Source: Paralichthys olivaceus
Lineage: Eukaryota > Chordata > Actinopteri > Pleuronectiformes > Paralichthyidae
Direction of reading: 5' to 3'
NCBI RefSeq assembly: GCF_024713975.1
Contig: NC_091110.1
Coordinates: forward strand, 15,839,501 to 15,903,500
Length of the DNA stretch: 64,000 nucleotides
The notes under the pieces are model-generated. The model searched no databases, was not told the DNA's origin, and saw only the letters and a program-made list of their open reading frames with translations. Positions 53,931 through 64,000 of this stretch are shown here, piece after piece. The position numbers and the translations under genes are program-made. Position 1 is the first letter of the stretch. Every line of letters starts with the position of its first letter.

Positions 53931-56900
53931 AAAGAAGTACAGTACTTCCATGCTTACATGAAGAGCTGAGAGCCACATCCATAGTTCAGGGGTTTGTATT
54001 TGCTGTAGAGTGAACAGAAAACACACCTCTTATGTGTTTGTCTGTGGTTACTGTAACTCTGTCTGATATCTTCAACTTACTAATATTGGTTTATACCTGG
54101 CTGCTTGTATACATGTGTTGCATTATGATTCTTATGTTGGTTGCATGTTGGGGAGAAGGGTCATGTATGTGTGGGCAGGGGGATTGTTATAGCCTGCACA
54201 TGGCTGTGTGTGTTTTATCCTGACATGTCTGTCTGCTTCATGTCATTGTAGTCTAACATTTGTCCCCTAGACGAGTAACATTATCTACAACCATATCCCT
54301 TGGTTCTCTTCTTCCTTCCTTGTTCCCTTCCTTCACTTCCCTTCTCCCATCCCTGATTTGGTAACGTTCATCCATCCTTCATCCCCTTCTCTCATCAGCC
54401 CTCCCTCTTCCTCCCTTAGTTCTTCTGTGTCTGGCCCGAGTTGTAAACAACTGTCATATCTGGCCTTCTTAAATAGCCTTCACAGTTGCACCAGTGTGCG
54501 CACACACACACACTCAGACACACACACACTCACAAGTATATCTCATCAATGTTTCAGAGGGAGGGCTGAATATCAGTTAGCTATACCTCATACCTAGTCC
54601 TCACTTATTTACATCCGGCTGCCCCCGCGCCACTGAAACCTCAACAGCAACATCAATGATTCATCAGCCAATGTTTTAGCAAAATGCATACCTCCTCTGT
54701 CGATACAGAGGAAGAGAGGGAGGGAAAGAGGAGGAGGGAAATGATGAGAGGAAGGAGTGCGAGGAGACGTGACTAAGGAAGGAGCGAGCGAAAAGAGTAA
54801 AGACTAAGAAGGGATTGTAAGGATAAGAAAAGAGGTGTGGATTACTTGAAGAGGCGATTTAAATAAAGTGGCTAGCAGGCAGCTATTCTATAAATTATGT
54901 TTTATATACAACTAAACTGCAACAACCAATGCGTTTGGTCTGGTTTTGGTAAAATGTTAATAAACATTTTGTATCTGTAGTCACTGTGAAATGATTCTTG
55001 ACCAGGTTCAATGAGTTTCCAAATATAAACATGAGACAGAGTAAAAACTTATTTGTTCAGACAAATGGACTTTTTTCCCTTCAAGAAGTATCACAGTTGC
55101 CACAACATGGCTACCGCTGTAAGCCTGGCTACTGTCCAAACAAACATAAAAATCCTAATTTGACCTAGAAACCTAGAAATAATAGTTTTTAACCCCCTCA
55201 GGTGTAGAGCTCCATCCCTAGTCTGGCCATTAGAAGTTAAGGGTTAAAAAGAAAAGATAATAAGAGGGTGGAAGAGGAAAGGAGTGACAGGAAAAGGAAA
55301 ATCGCCAATTAGGAGGGGTGACAAGTGTGAGGACAGTAAGGAGGAGACCCTGTAACAGTCAGGAGACAGAAGAGAAAGCAATACATCCTCAACCTCCCTC
55401 ATCTCTTCCCCTGCTTTTCTGTCTTGTCCAACATTTGATCCCTCTTTTACGAATGAAACATTTTTTTTTTCTTATTTTTGCGAGAAATCGATGACATTCT
55501 TCAGACACACACAGACACAGGAGTCTGATATGTCTTTTACTCTTTCAGATTTCAGTAGAATATGAGCCCACTATCCTCCTGGGGCTTTAATAGGAGTGCA
55601 TGGACATTTACACATTGATTTTAAAAAAGCTACCTGCGTTTTTAGATTGCGGTATGTGTGGTTTTACAGTGTACGATTACATATAGCTCAAGACAGGACA
55701 AGGCTAAAGTCAAATGGGCAGGAAGTACTTCACTAGTACACATATATTTATATGTATTAATTTCAAAATGAGGTGTAGGATATTATTACATATGTAAGGA
55801 GATGTATCTTATATAATTCATAAGAGAGGGACATAGTTCATGGCTTTGAACATCATATTGTTTTATGCAACTTTGCATTTCAATTTCTGTATCGTGAGTT
55901 TTTAACATTTATTAAATTTTTTGGTATTGATTTTAACCCAATCATTCAGCCCTAGTGTAAATACCCATATAAACAAGATATTGGGTTATTTTTAATCATG
56001 GGCTTTAAGATAAAAAAAGCCAAACAAGAATGAAAGACAGAGGAGATGGAGGGGACGGAAAGAAACAAAGGAAGACAGAGGGGACGGAGAGAAACTGAGG
56101 GAGATGGAGGGTTAGTTGGCCTTGACTTTGAGGAAGAGTTGTTTCAGGGTAACAAGGACGAGACACCGCTGCTGTATTTCTCTCTCTCTCCTTCCCTCTT
56201 TCTCTGTCTCTCTCTTTCTGTCATTTGGCGCCCAGGGTGAAATTATGATAATAAGAGAAAGGAAAAGCTATTACTGTGGCTGCTCCCTCATTATGTAAAT
56301 GATATTAAACAGGCCCTGTGTGTGAGTGTGTATGTGTGTGTGTGTTTTCTGATATAAGCCTAGGTAGCTCAGCAGCCAGGTGCACATGCATGTTTGTGTA
56401 CAATGTCACACTGGTGCTTCTGTGTGTGTGTGTTTGTGTGTGTGTGTGTTTGGCTGTTTGTGAATGTTGAAAATGTCCTCCTTGTGTGTGTGTGTGTGTG
56501 TGTGTCAGTGTGTCCTGGGGCTATGGGTGCTAATCTCCACACAGTGATTACAAGGTGTCAAACTCCCCCACATTGATTATGACATGTTAATTACACACCA
56601 TGTTTCCACCTGCTCTGGTGGCACAACACACACATTAAAAGGGAAATTGTACGTGTCTGTGAGTCTGTGTGTGAACGGACCATGTGTGGATGAGTAGGGG
56701 ATTCTCGAGCTTTTGTGTGTGTGTGTGTCAGATCACGTAATGACTGAGATGTCTCAGATGTAGTGGCAGTGGATAGTTGGATCTATCTGCAGTAAAATGA
56801 CATCTATATTCTATCAGTGATGCATCATGGGGAACTGCATTTCTGTTAACTCTGATGTTTAGGTCATTATTTTGATTGTATTTAAAAATGCCCATTCCTC

Positions 56901-57754
56901 TCCTGGACATTCATGAAAATACAGTGAAGATAATAATCCCAAACAGCTGAAAGATTCAGAACCAGCCAAAACCAAACAAGGTCATTCAAATTCTTATCAA
57001 CCGAAATTGTTACTTTAATGTTGTTTGGATATGAAAAGCCTGAAAACCGCCAATTGTAAATAATGCTGATCAGTTCCTACAACAGCACAAAACACCACTT
57101 CTTTTACTGTGATGTCCAATGTACAGAGGAAGTTGAAGGAAGAAAGAAAACGCACTCAGACGTTGCAAGAAACTTTACATCAGTAAAAACAATTCACATG
57201 ATTATGTAGAAGTTTGAATAAGAAGAATCTGGATATGAGACCTTGGTCACGCACAAGCATAAATCATAATAAATCTGTTTTATACGTAGCAGGTACTGAC
57301 AGTCACCTGTGAGCATCCGACTCCACCATTGCAACTCATTAACCAATAATCAATTCACCTGTTAAATTGTTAGTAAGCGAGCAGGAGTTATAAAAGATCA
57401 CACTGTGATTTAAAACAAGCAAATATTATCACGTGTAAAGAGCTTTCCAAACTGTTCATTTTATCTTTGACGGTCTCCATCACATCATTGAGCAGGTAAT
57501 AAAATGCAGAATTTCAGTGATAATCAATAGTCATCGTTCACCTTATTTCACAAACAGTAAACTGCCTTTAAGCAAGTCACACTGATCTAATATAATCACA
57601 CTGCAGATATTCCAGACACTGATTACAAACATGTTTGATCATTTCTTTTCTGGCAAATATTACAAAGTGAACCTCTACTTTCTGTTCTCTCTCTTTCTCT
57701 AAATTTCTATTAGTGCTTGATTGTATGTGCCCTGTAATATGCTGCTGCTTATAA

Positions 57755-57880
<126 letters not shown>

Positions 57881-59639
57881 TTTGTGGTCTGTCCTGCTCT
57901 ACTCCATTGCTTGTTTATATGCTTCATACCACAGGTCCTGGGGGGTTTATAAATATTGATTGATCCAAAGGATGGATAGATGCTTGATAGTCTGTCCAGG
58001 CCCTGGGAATACACACACACACACACACACACACACTCCTAAATCCCTCTTTCCAAGTAGCCACAGCCAGTACAATCTCTCTCTAATGTATTACTTTGAT
58101 TCAGAAAACAAAAGCGGTGTGTTTTTAAATGAAAAAGCAAACGGTGCTCTCATATAAAGGCTTTTTGTATTGCCTGTATTTTGTTTTATTATCCCTCTCA
58201 AGTATCTCAACTTTGCAAGCGCATCATAATGAATCATTTTTACACTTTCAATGTGTAGTTCATGTTTTTATTCAGGGTTCAGGTTCTTGCTCAAAGGCTT
58301 TTGTACAAATAAGACTTGAATCTAAGATGCAATAGTTGGCCTCAGATAAAAATGGCTCCTTATAGTTTAAAAAAATGAGACAACATCAATTAAAATTCAT
58401 GTTGAACTTGTTGTTGAACTGTTATCAACCCTTATTTATATCTATTCTTATTGATGTTAGATTTTGTTGGGCTTTCACATCTCTATTTAGATGGTGCATT
58501 GTGTGAATCAGAGTTTTATTACAAAACTGAACGTACACAATCAGAAAAACTTCTATACCGATCCAGGATATGAATATGTCAAGGAAATGATAATTAAATA
58601 TGTACTTCACTTTAAAAAAAGACTGAAAAACCATTTGAATGTACAGTTGCAGCTTTGCAAATTCAATGAGACCCTCTTGTTCACAGTAAATCTAAATATA
58701 AAAACATTAGAAATAACTAGTTTTCATTTTCAGTAAGATATATACACAAAGTCAGAGAGTGTTACCTCTTCTCACACTATAAAGTAATTGATTACTTTCA
58801 TAAAGCCAGGTTGCAGAACAAGCATTAGTGAGAAAAATGGTTTCACATTTATTTGTTGTTTCTATAATGTCAATCACTCAGCAGCAAACATCCAATATCC
58901 TTTAATATCATTTTGAAAACTCTTCAGTTTCCCATTCTCACATGACGGAGGGATACAAAGCAGAAAACAGAGACTTCTGTAGATGTAATTTTATATTTTC
59001 TATCAGTATCTGGTTTACATGGACGGTGCTGCTCATGTTCAAAGCCTCAGAGAGAATGACAGTATGGCCCCTCAGAGCACACAATAGCCTGAGATGATTG
59101 GATTGAGGCTTGGCTAAAAGTGCAGCAAGACCACTTGAAGAGGCCGAGTATCTGAACCGGAATAATGAGAGAGCGAGATCAGACGCTGTATTAACACAAT
59201 CCCATCTGCGCTGACAGAAGTATCTGGCAGCACAGATGGGATCCATAAACCATCTTTCTTACACACTTTTTAAAAGGTCCCCTGTGTGAACGAGAGAGTG
59301 AAAGAAAGAGGGAATAATGGGATGGAAAGATAAGAAGACAAGCTGTATTTCCTGGTACCCAACTGGGTTACTACACACTTGTAAACACTTCACAGTTCAG
59401 GCACATTCCCCATCACAGACCAGGATTTGAGGCTTTCTGTTGCTGTGCTTTAGGCAAATCATCAAAATTATTAGACAAAAATAATTTGCGTCCATCATGT
59501 TGAAGACGCGGAATATTAATACTGAGCCTTCACTGCAAGAATTTAACTGTGGGATTGAAATGTTTAAAGATAATCTGAGAGAAAATAATGTTATTAGAAA
59601 CATTAAAGGCAAAGCAAGTTACAGTTCTTGTGTAGCCCC

Positions 59640-59790
59640 AGCGACTAGTCACATTTTTGAGAAGGTCCAGTTGTCCTCACACTTTTGGAGTCTTTAGTTC
59701 CAGTGAAGGGAATCTTACTGTTAACATAGCCGGCCGTCAGAGTCCTGACCTCAACCCCAAACAACTTTGGGTCCTCGGCCTGTTTACCCA
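59640..59790 (+). mobile_element. Fossil Tc1/mariner-type transposase fragment
   Basis: The translated frame contains RQSPDLNPKQLW, close to the SPDLNPIEhLW signature near the C-terminal end of Tc1/mariner-like DDE transposases. It is preceded by CCAGTGAAGGGAATCTTA, wording that lies about 200 bp upstream of the signature in intact fish copies as I remember them. The catalytic middle has been deleted. Non-functional remnant. Confidence 0.5.
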
Positions 59791-59998
59791 GAATCAGTGT
59801 TTATTTATTTTATGTTTTATTTTTGGGGCCTCTTATTTACTTGTTTATATAAAGGGGCAGTGCAGCTGTGAATGGAGGAAGATAAATAAGCAAAGGGGCA
59901 GGTTGGAACCACAACCATAGAAATAAGATGATCCACATGCATTCAGCCATTTGATGCACATCCTTGCACATGCACATACTGTAAGACAGAAAGAGAAA

Positions 59999-60023
59999 CG
60001 TGTGTGTGTGTGTGTGTGTGTGT
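59999..60023 (+). repeat. (GT)n microsatellite
   Basis: Short perfect GT run of about 25 bp. Confidence 0.9.
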
Positions 60024-60452
60024 TTGCTCGCTCATCTCTCAGGGTGTGTGTTAGTGTCTAATTCCCACTGACAGATAACTGGTTGGAGCAGCACTGTGTC
60101 AGCTCTGCTTAGCTAGGACAGGCCTCCTGGAAATTAGACTTAACTCATAACCACACCAATTGTCTCTCCTACACATACGCACTCAGAGACACACAAAGAC
60201 GCACACGTGGACACATCTGTGAGGACCAACATGACTGGATATTGACACACAAATGAATGTGAACGTTCAGATGTTCTCACACGGCAATGTTATAATACAG
60301 AAACACATATAGGGCCACACACGCACTTTCATGAACTTTGCTATACACACACACACTCAAACTGTACCAGAAAACAACTTATTCAGTACCTGTCACCTCT
60401 GCTTAATAAATAAGAATCTGGTTTTGTCTGTGCATGTGTGTGGAAAGGGGAG

Positions 60453-60453
<1 letters not shown>

Positions 60454-60506
<53 letters not shown>
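60454..60506 (+). repeat. (GT)26 microsatellite
   Basis: Perfect GT run of about 53 bp. It gives rise to meaningless Cys-Val and Thr-His open frames. Confidence 0.95.
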
Positions 60507-60507
<1 letters not shown>

Positions 60508-62631
60508 GATTTGTGTGTGTGAGATGGGAGAAATAGAGATGGGGGCGAGCAGAAGAACGTCGCTGTCTAGATTAACCATCCAGTCGGTGTGGTCAGGCCC
60601 CTTAATGAAAACCAATAGAGATTCACTCTGCTTTAATGAACAACACACACACCTCACCGCCTCAATCTACACCCACAATAAGGCCCTGTCACTCACCCAG
60701 TGTTTCTGTGTGTGTGACTGAGGGAGGGAGGAACAGTGTGGGCAGTTTTTTTATTTCTCCTTTTTCTTTCCTTTTGTTCTCTCGTCTGATCTTATCTTTG
60801 TTTCTGCTTCTATCTGTTTGTTTATTCTACTCTCCAAGTTTTTCTTACTACTTTTCTCTGTTCGGTGTGTTTTCATGGGTGTGTGTGTGTGTGTGTTTCT
60901 GTTTGTGAATCTTGCAGAGTTAATCTTGTAGGTGACAACCCTGATCTGGGTTCGCCAACCAGTAAGCAACCCTGGCAATCAGAAGCCACCAAATTAATTA
61001 CTGTGTGTGTTTGTGTGTGTGAGACTTACACTTGTCTGTACTGCACCACATATAAACCCTGAGACAACTGATAAACTTTTTCTTCCATGTCTCGTCTTGT
61101 TTCTAACTCACACATGAGATGACTGGTTCACCAATTTGGTGCTTTCAAAATTAAAAAATCATTTTCAACTGTCATTAAATTTCCTTTAGTAATCTTAAAT
61201 ATGTCCTGTGTGTTTTCAGGTGTATTTTATAAAGAATTGCTATATTCAAAATGGAAATTACACTTGGTTTAACATTTATCCCTAATTCTCTTGTCTCCAG
61301 TAAAATAAAAGCTGTTTTAAAAATAATGAAAGATAAAAATTTTAAATTTTTAAAAAAAAGAAATAAATGTCATTTAAAAAAATACTTTTTTATGTCTTGC
61401 GTGCCGCCTTTATGGCTGACTGAGCTGAATGAGCATTTGAAGTTACAATAATTAGTGAAGCTTGTTGCACTATTTTGACATTTTATTATAATATGATTTG
61501 AAACATAAAGCCTCTTTACCAAGAAAACAATTACTCAGGCCTCCACTCAACCCTGCTAGTAGAGTTTAAACTCAGATTCCCACTCTGAACTCCAGCGATA
61601 ATGCAAAAGATCAAATTCTGAGATCACATTAATAATGAAATAACATCCTCTCGTTGTAATATGTGTCTCTGTCTTTTGCACTTAGATGTGCGTGTGTAAA
61701 TTCAAATCATTCTGTGATTGAATGGTTTCACTGAGTCAAAACAAGGCTTGTGAGGCAAAAGCCTCTTTGGCTGGACGGTCGGGACCTCACCAGATGTTTC
61801 TTATTAGATGATCAGATTGATGCCCAGCAGCAGCAGTTGTGTATTTGTACTCTACACATCTGCCGGTAGACATTTCAGCAGTTTAACTTTTTTTGGTGGA
61901 TTGTGTTTATAAATCAAACGATGATTGAAATGATTAAAAAACAATGTATAAAGGAAATAGATAACAGGAGATGACATGATTAATGATGCAGAAGGTGGAT
62001 TTCTTGCATAATCATGTACTTTGTGCATTTGTGTCGCGTGGACACCCTGCAGATGGTATTCAAAGTGAGGTGAGAGTTTGTCTGGTAGCTGAGGTAAAAT
62101 ATCAGTGGCAGGTTGCTGTGTGTTATCTGAACAGGTATTTGACCTGTCTGATCTGACTGTGTCATGATGAGCCCTGCAACATGATCTCAGCCTGACCGGG
62201 GCTCAGCATTATGACTGACTAATTGAGCAGCCAGACTCGTGAGGGTAGAGAGGCTGCTTCCTGTGTGTGTATGTGTGTCTTGTAGGGGTCACAGAGTTAG
62301 ATGGACATGTGGCACTTTATTTTTCCCCCGATATGTAATGTGTGTGCGCTCATATCTGAGAGTGCATTTGATTGATAGAGGTAAACTGGATAGAGGGCAA
62401 ACACAGATGCAGGAGAGTGTGAGTGACGTTAATGCTGTAGTTCTGCTAAATTGCAACTAGAGATCTAATGTTACCTTTTAATTCTTCCATCACTGTTTCT
62501 TGTGCCACAACTACTGTTATTACCATGATAGTTATTATTTCGCACTATACTCCCACTGGTGCATGTACTGCTGCTACTAAAACTAACACTATACTAATAC
62601 ACTTCATCCCTGACTCTCACTTGCTCCTCAG

Positions 62632-62689
62632 GTACACGGCCAGACGGGTGAAATGCACACTAGAGAACCCATCACCGGAGCTGCTGCAG
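62632..62689 (+). CDS. Candidate internal coding exon, gene unidentified
   Basis: 58 nt between an acceptor with a reasonable pyrimidine tract (CACTTGCTCCTCAG) and the donor CTGCAG/GTACGG. Read with one base completing the previous codon, it encodes YTARRVKCTLENPSPELLQ and ends in phase 0. That phase is open through the next candidate exon at 63948. Read directly after ATG GAG of the 42.68-kb exon, the frame stays open here but meets a stop eight codons into the next candidate. Other exons must therefore intervene if this gene is the same one. Not recognised; could be fortuitous. Confidence 0.3.
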
Positions 62690-63947
62690 GTACGGTGCTC
62701 TCTACCTTCCACTCTGTTACCTTACCTTCACACAGTGTAACCTGCCTTAATAATTACCTCAGCTCACACACACACACACACACACATCGAGAGCTTAGGT
62801 GACGATTATCTGCGCAGTGGTGCACGTAGTGTAACATCACAGGCCATCAGTGCGCTGTGCATTCAAGCCTTTTATTGTCCCATTGGTTTAAATACACTTC
62901 ACTAATAAATCCACCAAGATTTGCTGAACATCCGTTTGTTTCAGACGGAGAGAGCTTTATTCCACGCTGTGACAGTCACCTGCAGAGTTTAAAAAAACAA
63001 ATTCAAAATGTCAAGGTGTCCCTTTTTAACTAGTCTGGCACATTTATTGTGACATACCCACCAGGAAATGCAACTAATGCCATCAAGGTCTAATTATGAG
63101 TCAGCTCTGACTGAGCTCCGGGCATCATCCATCATACTCTGTGCTGATACTGTCTCCGCTCATATAAACGCTTGTAATCATGCTCTGTCTCAGGTGCCAT
63201 TTGTCATCCTCTATGGCTCGCTGGGTTTGTACTAATCACTACTATTACAGCCATATCAGCTCACCTAAGCAGCCCCTAATGGACTCATCCAGGGGAGTAT
63301 ATTACAAAGGCTCACTATTATTTTCTTTATGACTTTCCCCTCAAAATATGTGGATTTTTGTAAAAAGAGCAGCTTGGAATGATCTGATTTTGATCCAGGT
63401 TTCCCATATGCTTATTAATTAATAGATTTTTGTGTTGTACAAATTAAATCCAGTTTAATAATCAAAATAAACTTATAACGTATTCCCAGAGGGGGGGAAA
63501 CAAAGTAGTGACCTCTTTAAATTACTGCCTCAACACCTCATTAATCACATTACATTAAAAAACAAGATTCCTGTTGACATGTTTAGTCCTTTGTCTTACA
63601 ACACTGCATTACCTGCAGTTTTATCTCATAAGAAATAGGTGTCACCATCAATTACATTTTTAATATATATTTATAATGTGTTTTGTCAGGGGGAGGTCAG
63701 AAGATGAAATACCAAGAGCCTGATTTGGCTTCTTTAGCACCTCTCAGATAAACTGAAGCAGAGACACTGTGGACGGAACTTTTCTTTGAAGCTGTTCTTT
63801 ATCCTTTTTTGTGATTTGTTTCTCTTTAAAAAATCTTCTCCATCTCCTCCTTGTCTCTTTCCATCTATCCTCCACACCTCTGTTTCTGTCTCCTCCTCCT
63901 CCTGCCATCCATCCATCCAACCCTTTCTTCTCTTCCATGGTTCCCAG
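62690..63947 (+). other. Candidate intron or unassigned sequence before the right edge
   Basis: Contains a short (AC)n at 62765-62786. A balanced, non-repetitive block at about 63080-63300 has the look of a conserved non-coding element. An AT-rich stretch follows at about 63340-63680, then a CT-rich tract at about 63830-63930. No gene recognised. Confidence 0.35.
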
Positions 63948-64000
63948 ATGCCTCAGGCCCGTCCTTGGTCTGATGGCTCCCAGCAGGAGGGAGGATTCAT
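63948..64000 (+). CDS. Candidate coding exon cut by the window edge
   Basis: Follows a CT-rich tract and TTCCCAG acceptor. Phase 0 translation is MPQARPWSDGSQQEGGFI, open to the window end, consistent with the phase left by the exon at 62632-62689. Not recognised. Confidence 0.25.
   Translation, partial: MPQARPWSDGSQQEGGF

Overview
This window is nuclear DNA from a teleost fish, probably a spiny-rayed (percomorph) one. Three things point that way: vertebrate genes with GT-AG introns, intronless fish-type hsp30 heat-shock genes, and a very high density of (GT)n/(CA)n microsatellites with scattered teleost interspersed repeats. There is no bacterial gene organisation. Nearly all short open frames are chance frames, and many are translated microsatellites.

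Layout. Bases 1-2312 may be the 3' end of an upstream transcript, with a polyadenylation signal at 2307. Bases 2313-17074 are gene-poor and hold microsatellites, poly-C tracts and old repeats, including a repeat family present in opposite orientations near 11.8 and 14.2 kb. Bases 17075-20239 form a large imperfect palindrome: two nearly identical hsp30 genes (212 aa each) point at each other across a 1.0-kb spacer, each with heat-shock elements and a TATA box. A beta-1,3-N-acetylglucosaminyltransferase gene (b3gnt2-like) lies on the minus strand at 22011-23351, with a probable 5' non-coding exon near 24282-24540. Its 5' intron carries a retrotransposon tail and a pentanucleotide repeat.

Bases 25730-37470 hold a complete smad2 gene: a CpG-rich CCAAT promoter, a non-coding first exon, and ten coding exons that join in frame to exactly 475 codons (474 aa plus stop). 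A long 3'UTR follows, to about 41.4 or 41.93 kb. A second TATA-less promoter (GC box, E-box, YY1-like site) starts at about 42.43 kb. Its first exon ends ATG GAG followed by a GTAAGT donor at 42681. The remaining 21 kb looks like the long first intron of that unidentified gene, or intergenic DNA. Two candidate exons lie at 62632-62689 and from 63948 past the window edge.

The genes do not form a pathway. hsp30 copies are stress-induced small chaperones, b3gnt2-like extends poly-N-acetyllactosamine in the Golgi, and smad2 transduces TGF-beta/activin/Nodal signals. The most unusual structures are the hsp30 palindrome with its extra 102-bp inverted repeat, the five-copy ~200-bp tandem repeat in smad2 intron 1, microsatellites built into smad2 splice sites, and a possible overlapping upstream ORF in smad2. 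No database search was possible, so family assignments rest on recognising the protein sequences.
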